From Tanypteryx hageni (Eukaryota; Arthropoda; Insecta; Odonata; Petaluridae), in assembly GCA_028673005.1 (NCBI GenBank), contig CM054112.1, positions 190,437,144 through 190,501,143 of the forward strand: DNA of 64,000 bases. Direction: 5' to 3'. Below the pieces are notes generated by a model. The model was not told the DNA's origin, ran no database searches, and saw only the letters and a list, made by a program, of their open reading frames with translations. Both the position numbers and the translations under genes were made by a program. Positions 11,296 through 21,725 of the stretch are shown here, in pieces (positions within the stretch are counted from its first letter, which is position 1; each line of letters starts with the position of its first letter).

Positions 11296-12920
11296 GTATT
11301 TTGACGTCGTTATAAGTTTACACCGTAGTTTTAAATCAATTGCATTATAATACAATCCACTGATTTTCTTTAGAAGAACTAAATTAAAGCTATTATTATA
11401 TACAGTTCACCAATCCCCATAATTGAAAAGAGTAACGTTCTTTTATTTAATAACATTAATAGCATTTTAAATTATGACGTCATCATATGTATACGTCATT
11501 GGTTAAAAACAATGGGACAATAAGAATTTCCCAATTAAAAAGCATTAAAACGATGCTATTATAATACGGATTGCCAATACCCATTGAAAAGCATTGTCCT
11601 TGTTTCTATGGTAGCTGAAGTTCTTTATTGTGGAGCATATGCTTTTTTTCCGATTAAAAACACATTTCTTCATCAATTCGGCACCGATTTGAATTTAATC
11701 TTCAAAAATAAGAAACCTCATTCTTTTATCTATAGAATTGTTTTTGTCCCGAGTTTATATCTTAACGCAACATCAGATTAAACCCATTATTACATTGTCG
11801 TATCGCGCGACACGGGTAAACAGAACAGCTCCGCCGGACGCGTGACAGGTCCGAGCTGGTGTTCGCCACCTGATCGTGACCGTGGTGTGAAGGACATTCC
11901 CAACCGTCGACTGAACATTGTACAGTCAGTTTAAAAACTATGACTAGTACCAAAATCCGCTTTTATAGTAGATTTTTTTTACAAAATTAGCCCTTTTTAG
12001 GCTTTTTTGCAGGATAAAGGCAAAAATAAGCATTAACGTCAAAATAGGCATTTTTAGGCACTATAAAATATACGTTTTCGGGGTTAATTATTCATGAAAC
12101 GTATATATACAATTGTATATTCAGATATCTACTCAGGAAATAAATAGGTTTTTACCTGAAGATCCGCTGTATAGTTATTAGGTACAACCAACCAGAAAAA
12201 TCGAAATTTCCAAATTTTTTAATTTTTAATGGGGTATTCTTGACCCCAATGATCCATTTCGATACTCCATAAGAAAAACATGGAAATCTGTGGAGAGTTT
12301 CATAAATTTGCATTTTTAAATTAATTATAATTAATTTCTCGTTGTTACATTGTCATATCGTGTGACACAGGGAAACGAGAATAACCACGCAGTCCATCTC
12401 CAGACCGCAGGGAAATTTGTGGAATAAACACAGAGGTGACAAATTCATTATGGGAATTTCGAATGAAACAGTTTGTCAAACATTCTGCATAGTACTTAAA
12501 TATATACTTGAATAGTGTTTTCAGTCAGTATTACTATATAATGTAGATAGTATTTTCTCCGTAACGTATGGGAAATTAACCATAAGAATAAATTTCAATG
12601 CATAGTAGTCAAATATTTTTTTCTTTGAAAAAACAAATCAATAATGTTTCGTTGTCTGGTAAATTTTGCGTGCGTGCGTGTTTCAGTCCTTTTCGGTGAA
12701 TTAAAGTTGATAGTTGAAAGAAATGATGTTGTTGTTTATTACTGGACACAGTTTTTGGAAGTAATTTTTAGAGCCTATTTTACGTTTTATAAAGCCTAAT
12801 TAAGGTACCTTATGAGCCTATTTTAGTCAACAATTTTTAGAACTTAAAAATCCGCGGTCTATTAATAGCCTATCATCCTGCCAAATTTCAGGTACGTGGC
12901 ATATCTAGAAGTACCTTAGG
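11296..12920. other. Non-coding; two related 30-bp blocks
   Basis: No gene seen. TTACATTGTCGTATCGCG at 11791 recurs as TTACATTGTCATATCGTG at 12345, suggesting duplicated repeat termini. AGGC/GCCT-rich ends at about 11990-12060 and 12770-12840 may bound a degenerate MITE. ORFs here are short and do not resemble any known family. Confidence 0.4.
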
Positions 12921-12923
12921 TCT

Positions 12924-12925
<2 letters not shown>

Positions 12926-12994
<69 letters not shown>

Positions 12995-13133
12995 CTTTTT
13001 GTGTTCGTGTGTTTCACGTGTCTCTTAGACGCCCCCAGCACCCTGCCAGCTTGGTCCTCAACTTGGTAAGTGTCCGCTGGGCTTCCCTCAACATCTTGTT
13101 GCCACCCTCATCACTCCTTTTCTTTTCCTTTAG

Positions 13134-13209
<76 letters not shown>

Positions 13210-13240
13210 TACATACATACATACATACACACACACGCAC
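12926..13240. repeat. Two (TA)n tracts and (CA)n/(CATA)n
   Basis: (TA)n at about 12926-12990 and 13137-13192, the latter passing into CA and CATA repeats to 13245. The 13010-13130 spacer is not recognised. Confidence 0.9.
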
Positions 13241-13245
13241 ACACA

Positions 13246-14850
13246 CAGTAAGACCTCATAAATCCGGCATTCAAAAGTCCCAAATTGTAAAAAATCCGGC
13301 ACTTTTTGAAAGGGGTTGCCGCGGGTTGCCTACCACCTCAGATGCATTTTGAAAGAACTTATATCCGACTTCAAATGAAATAAAATCTATCCAAGAGCCT
13401 TCTGTATGTTTTCACTCTCGTAAAGATATATATTTAAAATTTATAAGTTGGATAGTTGCTGGACTGGGAAATTAGGTGACCAGACTTACTAAAAATTTAC
13501 GAATGTCCGATTTTTACATTACGTCCCGAAAATTGACGCCGATTCGGATGCTGCCAAAAATTAGTAATCCATAATTCGGACGAAACGGGTTTATTTCGGT
13601 AGTCTTCCTCGTAGCACATTTGCAGCTGGTAATGAGGATATGGCATGCGGAATGAAGGAGGCTGATGGTTCTTGCGTGCGCAAATGCACCAGGTACGCAA
13701 AAACTAAAGTTAACGGTAATGGGCAAAAGTGCACGCCCTCGTGCTTTAAAGGCCGTAAAGAATGTTTCTGTTCACTACCACGCTAATAAACGTGCATGGA
13801 TAACTTCGCAAATAACGCTCGATTGGTTTTTGAATCACTTTGCCTCGGAGGCACGTACGCATTGCAAGTCTAAGAGACTAGGTGATGATTGTAAATAATT
13901 CTGATATTAGATAACTGCCCTGCCCATCCTGATGCATCACTTTTGGTATTGGGTTATGTGTGTGCGCTTTATTTACCTACAAATTGTACTTATATAATTC
14001 AAGCTATGGACCAGCGAATTTTAAGGTCTCGAAAATGCTATTATAGAAAAATATGTGCAGAAATTTCTTGTTATGGAGGCAAAGATGTTAATGCGGCTGC
14101 AACACTGATAAATAAACTGGCATAATTTGTGGCTTGCAATGAAGATAAAGATGGTGACAAAAAGAGACTGGTTTCTGAAATTATGGAGTTCGCTAGGGCA
14201 TTGTCAAATAACGCTGTTACAAAAAATCGGGAAGAAGATGACGTTGAAAATTGGATAGAAATCGACAATGAAGCGCCTGTCGTACGTCAGCTGACGGCGA
14301 AATGCTGATATGGTTTTGGAACCCGAACGTGAGAAAGATGAAGGAGGTGAAAGTGACTATGATAATAGACAAACCTTCAATAGACCGTTGCATACAATTG
14401 GTTATTGATTCGCCTGAAAATCTGTTTTTAATACGAAAAAGCGCAAATTGTCAATAATAAGAATTGTGAATTACCATTTGAGTTTGAAGTAATATTACGT
14501 GAAAATTGAGCCTTTGACGATATTACGTAAATTTGTTTACATTTCGATTTCGACCACTGTTGAAGAATAATTTTTATTTGAATGAAACAGTGGAAATATT
14601 CTGTGGATTTGAATTGTACTGTTAATGCCTAAAAGGAATAAATTAAAACAATGTTAGATAGATGTTTAATTATTTAAGGCGTAATTGTACCTCGCATTGT
14701 TTAGCCTTTGATGATATTATTCGTAATTTGGTTAAGATACTATGTTGTCCCTGGATACTTAGGCTATGTGCGTCACTTTCATAAATCCGGAATTTTCGAA
14801 AATTCGGCACGGACTGTCCCGAGGATGCCGGATTTAGGAGGTTCTACTCT
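13246..14850 (+). mobile_element. Tigger/pogo DNA transposon relic
   Basis: The left end CAGTAAGACCTCATAAATCC and the right end (reverse complement) AGTAGAACCTCCTAAATCC form imperfect terminal inverted repeats. The enclosed sequence encodes a decayed pogo-family transposase. The element lies in TA/CA-rich sequence, so the expected TA target duplication cannot be read. At 1.6 kb it has lost much of the N-terminal DNA-binding region. Confidence 0.75.
13570..14130 (+). pseudogene. Tigger-type transposase pseudogene (DDE domain)
   Basis: Remnant of a cut-and-paste transposase of the pogo/Tigger (CENP-B/Jerky-like) group. Visible in order: SDETGL, matching the first-Asp motif DETGL, at 13576; then LTVMGKSARPRALKAVKN and NKRAWITSQITLDWF, a strong family match, in the frame of 13665-13898; then, after a +1/-1 frame change, DNCPAHPDASLL (second Asp) at 13910 and LPTNCTYIIQAMDQR, the variant of the LPPNxTxxxQPMDQG block, to about 14035. 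At least two frameshifts and several stops show it is dead. No recognisable HTH domain remains upstream. The C-terminal acidic tail may continue to about 14330. Confidence 0.8.
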
Positions 14851-15470
14851 ATATATATATACACATACACATATATCCTATATCCTCCGTAAGAAGCAGC
14901 TATTGATATATATTTTTTACTTCATGAGCAAAACAATTTGTCAGCCATTCTTCATTCTTTAAAACTTGGCAGTCACTAAGACTTTCCTGTTCACTCTTCA
15001 ATGAACAGGAAGGTATGGTTTGTTCTTTCCTTTGAGAGCACATGGATTTTCTGCCCTGTAAACTAACATTGGCTTACATTTAAAGTCTCCATATGCATTC
15101 CCTCACAGCCAGGGACAGATCCAGAAACTTTCCATTGCCCCTGACTCTTGAATCCGCCTCTACCTATGACCATATATTTTGAAAATCCTACCCCTATCAG
15201 AATCTTTCTTTCCCTTGCCATACAGACAATCTTTGGTATAGAAACAAGGAATTTTGCACAGAATGAATTTAAGAATGCACCCAGCAGAGAGCAATGCTGT
15301 CTTCCAATGGGGGCCGATCACTCCCCTCTCCCCTTGAATCAGCCACTGCTTACAACAGATGTGTTAGCCTGTCTTTTTCTGCTTTAAACCCAGATGTCGT
15401 TTTTTTCTTCTGTTCTTTCAGAACAGGCCTGACTCATCAATTTTGAAAACTGCTCTTGTATATAGCCACC
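14851..15470. other. Non-coding interval
   Basis: A short (TA)n/(CA) stretch at 14850-14880 and a small hairpin at about 14985-15011 (TTCCTGTTCA / TGAACAGGAA). Otherwise nothing recognisable; the short ORFs have no family signature. Confidence 0.4.
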
Positions 15471-15477
15471 ATCTTCA

Positions 15478-15738
15478 ATTTTTAGCCTACTTTCCAGAAT
15501 GAAAATAGGCTTATAGTAAATATCATAGAATTGTAATATTGAAGCGGGATTTGTACTAGTCTCTGAGGAAATGAATGGAGATTCTAATTTTTATCGTAGA
15601 ATGTAGCTTATTGATCCTATTTCTTCGAATTTTTACATAAATACTGGCATTTTTGTAGTTTTTATTTTTTATCACTCATTACAAGAGTGTTGCCATTGCA
15701 ATGACTATTGTTGGACTTGAATTTGATATTGTCTAGTA
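15478..15738 (+). repeat. Dispersed repeat X, copy 1, left part
   Basis: It begins TTAGCCTACTTTCCAGAATG. It matches 26134-26457 joined to 28300-28450, including GATTCTAATTTTTATCGTAG and TTTTTATCACTCATTA. It is interrupted at 15738 by the hAT element and continues at 18265. Confidence 0.65.
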
Positions 15739-15975
15739 CAGGGGATCCCAATGTGGTGCCCGCGGGCACCATGGCTCCTGCAAAGGTTTGCTGTGGCACC
15801 CGCCGAGGTTTGTTCAGGTGTCCTCCCTAAAACTTTTAGCTCTTTTGACTTATAGTGTTGAGTGTCCACAGAATCTAGAAAGTACTAATCTAACAAGTAG
15901 GGATGTACACTGGTTCTCCGTGGTACAGAAGTGCCTTTCGTCAAATTCACCATTGTATAACCGTATATTAATATA

Positions 15976-16594
15976 CAGGTTTCCCTCTCTTTATGCAGGG
16001 GTTGCATTCCAGGAAAATGATGCATAAAGCGAATTCGCATAACTCATATTTACATGTAAAAGATAAGGATATGTTCTACAAGCAATCCTAACTCCTCTCC
16101 AAGACACTCTTCTTTTGCTCCATAACAACTTCTTATGCGCTGAATACAAACTTAAAACAACACTGTAAATTATACTCGCCAATAAAAGGAAGCAGACGAG
16201 CACAAGTGGTGGCTGTTGTGGGTGACATAATAGTGGAATTTTAAAGTGCTGGAGAGTTGTCTTGGCCTAACGCAAGTTTCGCAGGCAAGGAGACAAAACT
16301 TCTCAAGTGTGCTCAGACAGTATCACAAGAAATCGCCTTCTCATCTCCACTCTACAATATCCTCTCCACTCTCATCTCTTTTACTGTAGTATTAATACAC
16401 AAAGCATAAGAGACAATGAGAGACTGAATGGTCGCCTTGTGGTGTAGTGGAGAACTTTCTTGCATTTGTATTGCCCTTGCCGCAGAACCGCATAAGAGCG
16501 AATCATAGACGCATAAAAAAAATTCTGGTAGCAATAAGTTTGTCGCATAATAGCGAATTCGCTTAAAGCGAACCCGCTTAAAGAGGGAAACCTG
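15976..16594. mobile_element. TA-flanked MITE, Tigger-like ends
   Basis: Ends CAGGTTTCCCTCTCTTTATG and, inverted, CAGGTTTCCCTCTTTAAGCG, with TA on both sides (15974-15975 and 16595-16596). Subterminal GCGAATTCGC motifs occur near both ends. CAGG...CCTG ends with a TA duplication fit pogo/Tigger MITEs. Nested inside the hAT at 15739-18264, so it is younger than that element. Confidence 0.82.
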
Positions 16595-16599
16595 TATAT

Positions 16600-17510
16600 G
16601 CTTTGAAATCAGAAAATTATTTTTCCTTATATTGTGGCAACCCAGCTTTTTAGATCCATTTTAAACATGTTCATTTCATTTTGCCATTCTATACTCGCCT
16701 TACAAATGAAATGTCTTTGACATCCGTTCAGCCAATACCTTTGAAATTAATAGTTACAGACAAATTCTAACTTTGATATTGTGGTATCCCGGGTTAGTCG
16801 ACCCGGTTGAAATATAATAATTTTGTTATTTATTTATATGAAGATTATGTACATCATATTTGGTTAAAATCCATGCTGTCAGTTCTCTAGAATTATGTGT
16901 AAAAGGAATATTATTTTACTTTTTACTGTGGTAGCCTTGCTCTTTAGCTCAGCTTTAAACATCTTGATTTCATTATGGTATGTTATACAAATCTTATATA
17001 CAAAATTTAATTGAAATCTGTTCAGCCAATTACTTCCAACTCCATAATAAGTGAAATAATTTAATTTGTAGTTGTGGCACCCCTGTTTGGCTGATTCAGT
17101 TTAAATATGCTATTATGGTTTTCTATGTATGTGTACATTATAAATATTAAATTTGGTTAAAATTGATGCAGTCATTTCAACACAAATATCTGTAAAAAAG
17201 AATGTTTTTTATTTCTTGTATTGTGGCAGCCCTGATTTCTATATCTATACTAAACATCTTGAATTTCTTTCTTTATCTTGCATGCCTCCTTCATACAAAA
17301 TTTCATTGAAATCGGTGTAGCCAATTCCTTCCAAATTTTTAGTTACTGAAAAGTTAACATTGCAATTGTGGGACCCCTGGTGAGTCGATCTGGTCCAAAT
17401 ATGTCATTTGGCCATTAATTTATGTGAATACTCTATGTACCAAATTTGGTTGAAATTGGTTCAGCCAATTCTTCCCTGATATATGCAGATGGATGGACGG
17501 ACATCATGAA
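16600..17510 (+). repeat. About 300-bp degenerate tandem module
   Basis: Successive modules share TTGTGGCAACCC-like starts, a central AAACATNTTNATTTCAT block and an ending resembling GAAATCNGTTCAGCCAATTC. An inverted set of the same modules lies at 44600-45440. Origin unknown; no coding potential seen. Confidence 0.65.
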
Positions 17511-17929
17511 GATAACACTAAAAAGACTTAATGACTTTGTCTTATAAAATTTACATAAAATATCATAGACTGCATGATTTGGTTTCACTTGGTTTTGTGC
17601 ACAAATTCATCAATCTCTCGAATGTTTTAATGTAACATTTTACCTTCAATCGTTATTGTAAGGTATCCTAGCCCATTTGTAGGGGCTTGCAAACGGTAGT
17701 CATTCTTTCTTGGCTTGTTGACGAAGAAGTATCACTTCGTGTTTGTGCTGTAGTCACATATCCTATTCATTGATAATAAACGAGTTAGCAATTTTCTTAT
17801 AAAATATTCGAAGGGATATTTTCTTGTACGTTATAATCTAATTTAAATAATTTAAAATACAATTGTTTGAGATTAATAAAATATTTTCCAACTTATGTAT
17901 TCTTTTATGTTTAATGAATAATATTATAA

Positions 17930-17933
<4 letters not shown>

Positions 17934-18002
<69 letters not shown>
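17934..18002. repeat. (TA)n microsatellite
   Basis: About 68 bp of nearly pure TA inside the hAT element. Confidence 0.97.
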
Positions 18003-18003
<1 letters not shown>

Positions 18004-18264
18004 TGCATATATGCACGTACGTATTTGTCAAAACAAGTATAGCTTATTTAAGTAAAGTCTTAATTTAATTTTGATTTATTCTTAAATGGAAATTTTTATA
18101 TTTTCTGTACTTTGTATTTTTAAGTTTAATAAAAAATTGATTTTAACAGTGAAATTAATGTTCCTACTATCAATATTTAAAATAGAATAGATTCTAAATA
18201 TACAAATATACATTTTGCTTTTAAGTCTAAGGTGCCTTGCCAATATAAAATTTGGGAACTCCTG

Positions 18265-18490
18265 GTCTAGTACATACATGCGTTATTTTTGTCACACAGA
18301 TACGCGTGATCAATTTAGTTTTCCATTTGAATGTATGTATTTGTAATATTTTATAGTACTAAATTATAAAATTTGGGAGTACAAAGAGAAACTCATCTGC
18401 TGTGATGTTAAAGCTATTAATGCCAATGTATGTAATTGCTGCACCACACTTAATTTAAAATAATTATGTAGAAAGTAGGCATCATAAGTT
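18265..18490 (+). repeat. Dispersed repeat X, copy 1, right part
   Basis: Continues the sequence interrupted at 15738. It matches 28450-28640, including AATTATNAAATTTGGGA and a downstream CATAAGTTCTGTTTGG. The right part overlaps decayed Tigger-like coding sequence on the minus strand. Confidence 0.6.
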
Positions 18491-18880
18491 CTGTTTGGGT
18501 CATCTTGTTTTATTAGCAGGATATGTATCTGCAGCCTTAGTGTATGCAGATGTAGCCTCCTGTGTTAGTTTCACATTTATCAAGGTGAATTGCTTCTTGA
18601 ATTTATCAAGTCATTCCTTACTCCCTTGAAAGTCAAAGAAGATTCATCAGCACTAGTATGATCATGCAAACTTACAGCTTTGATATAAATAAGTCCTGCA
18701 GTGAGAGCCATATTTTTCTGATTCTTATCTTCAATTCATGTGTTCATTCTTATGCAGGAGTTGATCCACTCTTTATTTTATCTAAAACTTCTATCTTCTG
18801 AATCAAAGACATCAAAGATTCTGATTTCTCTACTTTTTGTTCACTATCACTTGAAATCAATCTTTTAGGGGCCATGGTGT
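18440..18880 (-). pseudogene. Tigger/Jerky-type transposase N-terminal relic
   Basis: Read on the minus strand, the start MAPKRLISSDSEQKVEKSES leads into LIQKIEVLDKIKSG, the start of the pogo-family HTH. After a gap comes WIEDKNQKNM-like sequence (here IEDKNQKNMALTAGLIYIKA). Then, in another frame, INVKLTQEATSAYTKAADTYP corresponds to the NVKxxGEAxSADxxAAxxYP block that follows the CENP-B-like domain. Multiple stops and frameshifts are present. The DDE catalytic domain is absent. A fragment of the same region recurs at 28600-28650. Confident as a family assignment, uncertain at the edges. Confidence 0.7.
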
Positions 18881-19029
18881 CAATTTTGCAATTTAGCACA
18901 GATTCACAAACAGAAAGTGCATGGTATCCTGTTAGAGCAGCATCCAAAATGAATAAACATAACCAACATGGTGCCGCAGTTCAAGAATTAGCATTTCGGG
19001 TGGTGCCAGGAGTTGCCAAACATCCCCAA

Positions 19030-19200
19030 TGAGGATATGTTTCAGGGAGGATATATTTAATTCATATATTTTAGAGAAATCTTGCCATTTGAACAGGATG
19101 TTGCCTTGCCAGCCAATTACATTGTTAAATATAGAGATCCTATTGTTATTTCAATCCTAATGGGTGAAAGTGTTCTTTGAATCTTTTAATACGAGAGTGA
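19030..19200 (-). repeat. Dispersed repeat Y fragment
   Basis: It contains ATGTTGCCTTGCCAGCCAAT, the inverted counterpart of TTGGTAGGCAAGGCAACAT at 31678. It is shared with 20500-20960 and 31610-32070. No gene is seen in 19200-19740. Confidence 0.5.
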
Positions 19201-19744
19201 AGGAAGGAGAGGGAAATGATTTTCATAGCAACCAATATGAACAACATTCATTGCATTATTTACAAGCAGGAATACATTTGAATGTAGAACATTAATCATT
19301 CGCATATTAAAATTACTTACAATCATCGTAGTGGTTCGAGACTTGAAACAATGAACGCCTAAAAGAATGAAATTTTGTTTTCCTGGCATCCAAAGAAAGT
19401 CAAGGTATATTTTTGTTAATTTTTTATTTCATAAAAAACTTTCCTGTTGAATTTTAACATGCATCCCCCTAGTTTCTATTAATATTTGTGTTTTGATAAT
19501 TCATCCAAACAAATTTGGCTTGTGGAAAATGCATGTAATCATATGTAACCAATTCTAACAATAAGTTAATATTTACCATAATTTTTGATGGGCAGTTAGC
19601 TTGTTGTAGTTATAAAAGTATTGTGCTATACAGTGTACCTTCCCAAATCAAATATCATTTAGCATGAAATAAATACATTATCAGAATATATATGCTAGCG
19701 TAAATTGCCTGTCAATTATGACAGCTATGCATGGATTAGCTATT

Positions 19745-20480
19745 AAATTTAAGGCACTTCCCATTCTTCTTCCTTTTCTCTCTTCCTCACTCCAATCCTC
19801 CCATTCTCCCTCCCTCTCCCCCTCTCTCCTTCTCTGGAAAAATAGACTTCCTAGTCTCAATCTCGCCCTAATAAAAACATCTATCTATCTCTCCTCTGTC
19901 TCCCCCCCTCTCCCTTTTTCTCTCGATCTTCCTTACTATCTCTCTCTTTCTTACTATCTCTCTCTTGTCCTTACTATCTCTCTCCCTTACTATCTCTCCC
20001 ACCCTCTCTCCCTTTTTCTCTCTCTCTTCCTTATTATCTCTCTTTCTTCCTTACTATCTCTCTCTCTCCTTATTATCTCTCTTTCCCTCCCTTTCCCCCT
20101 CTCTCCTTCCCTGGAAAAATATACTTCCTAATTAGGTTGCCCGGCCCCATGTTTGTGTGGTTTGAGGAGACAGCACAATGTCAGCATTCTGTCCTTCAGA
20201 AGAGAAGTTAAGGCATTGGCCCCCTTGGTGCTCTTCGTTAAGAGTATGCTAATGTCGGCATTGGGTTTCCCTCCTTTGTGAGTGTGTTCAGTGTGGAAGG
20301 AGCTCTGGCTATAATAATCCAAGAGATTGATTAGCCTAAAATACACACTTCCTAGACTTAATCTTGCCCTAATATAGAACATTATTTATCTCTCCCTCTC
20401 CCTTTTTCTGTCTCCGTCCCTCTCCTTCCTTCTCTGTCTCATGCCCTCTCTCTCCTTTCTTTTTTCCTTTCTCTCCTCTC
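19745..20480 (+). repeat. (CT)-rich low-complexity tract with duplicated spacer
   Basis: Polypyrimidine simple sequence (TCTCTC, TTACTATCTC) at 19755-20110 and 20385-20480. The block ACTTCCTAGNCTNAATCT-CGCCCTAATA occurs at about 19848 and again at about 20348. The 20130-20340 insert has balanced composition and is not recognised. Confidence 0.75.
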
Positions 20481-20499
20481 TCATATATTAAAATATTCA

Positions 20500-20960
20500 A
20501 AGTTTGCTTTCCTTATGCATATAGTATAAGGCTTGAGATAACAATGCAATCTCGAGGTTTAACAATAACACAGCCGGCAAGGCAACATATTGTTAAAAAA
20601 GCTTAAATTTTTCCAATAAATACAATTTAAACATATAGCTTGAGCGATTTCAAATCATAGGAGAAATGTAATGATAAGAATAAGAAACGTTATTTATTTT
20701 TCTTTAAAACAGTCCAGGACCGAAGATCGTAGGTCAATTATTTCTAATTTTAATTTGCAAAAGAGTAAAAGCCTGTAAGTTGAAAAATTGATTTTTGCGT
20801 CTTATCTTATGCGAAATAGAATTATCTACTGGAGTCAAACCCAGGTCATTTTTGAGGATATTTTTCATGAATAGCTTTTACTATAAAAATCAAACATTCC
20901 TACCAAATTTCAATTTTCTACCTACTCAGAAAGTTTTCTTAAAATAGCATTACAATCAGT
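20500..20960 (+). repeat. Dispersed repeat Y, copy 2
   Basis: Parallel to 31610-32070. Shared blocks include GGTTTAACAAT, GGCAAGGCAACAT, TTTCTAATTTTAAT and CTGGAGTCAAACCC. The last is close to an inverted tRNA T-arm sequence. No protein is predicted. Confidence 0.6.
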
Positions 20961-21112
20961 CGTAAATAGTTCTCGATTCTCCTGCTCTTTTTATAAGGCC
21001 TTTTTAAGGGATTTGCTACAGTTGAGCGTGAGGGACAAACGTAACTTATTATATTATAAGATAATAATAAATACAATTTAAATTTAAAGGTAGAGAAGGA
21101 GAACTAACCTGA

Positions 21113-21262
21113 ACTTGACTGAGAATCAAACCTGGATCTTCCACTTTCTGGGCGAGTGTTTTAACTAAGTTTTAAAAAATTTTCATTCACAAATTAAGTC
21201 ATACTGGCTTGATAGCTTGGTTAAATTATCTGCCCATAGTGGAAGTCCTGAGTTTGATTTCT
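21113..21262. repeat. Inverted pair of tRNA-like modules (SINE relic?)
   Basis: On plus, 21190-21262 shows an A-box-like TAGCTTGGTTAAAT and, about 35 nt on, GAGTTTGATTTCTAG, like a T-arm/B box. On minus, 21180-21113 shows TTAGTTAAAACACTCGCCC and CCAGGTTTGATTCTC. Both have the spacing of a tRNA body, but the arms are decayed. It could be a SINE or a tRNA pseudogene pair; neither would be a functional tRNA. Confidence 0.35.
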
Positions 21263-21725
21263 AGTCATGTTCATGATTTTTTTCCTCTACATTAAAGTTT
21301 ATGTTCAGCATTATGCATTCACATGTAAAAAACTTAATTAAAATTCCATCTTAATATAAATGTACTTTTCCTTTCTCAATCAGGCAAGATACAGCATATA
21401 ACATTCAAATGTGTCAAGGAGCTTGCATTAGTTGTTTAAATGGTATAGTAATAAATGATGTAGCATTGAAGAGGTATATGGTGCTTAATGGGGCAATAAA
21501 ACAATGTAGAACTAAATACATTAAAAAAGTAGAGGATGCATTATTAATTTTAGTTTTTAAAGAGAACTATAAAATAATGTATTAAGCCAAAAGGAAGGCA
21601 ACTTTTAATTTAAGAGGACCACAATAAAAAACACGATCTATTCAGGAAAAACCTTTGTAGTACCAATTTTTAAAATAACATACAGTGGTAACTTTGTGCC
21701 ATCTGCTATCACTGCCAACATTACA

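Larger units (their letters stand above)
15731..18272. mobile_element. Large non-autonomous hAT with perfect TSD
   Basis: The element, 15739-18264 (2526 bp), starts CAGGGGATCCCAATGTGG and ends GGGAACTCCTG. It is flanked by the identical octamer GTCTAGTA (15731-15738 and 18265-18272). No transposase ORF is present. It contains a nested MITE (15976-16594), three to four degenerate tandem copies of an about 300-bp module (16600-17510) and a (TA)n tract. The insertion splits dispersed repeat X. Confidence 0.85.

Noticed and set aside
13497..13726. Minus-strand ORFs of 67-70 residues
   Set aside because: Antisense of the Tigger transposase relic.
19718..20131. 137-residue Ser/Leu-rich plus ORF
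   Set aside because: Produced by CT-rich simple sequence.
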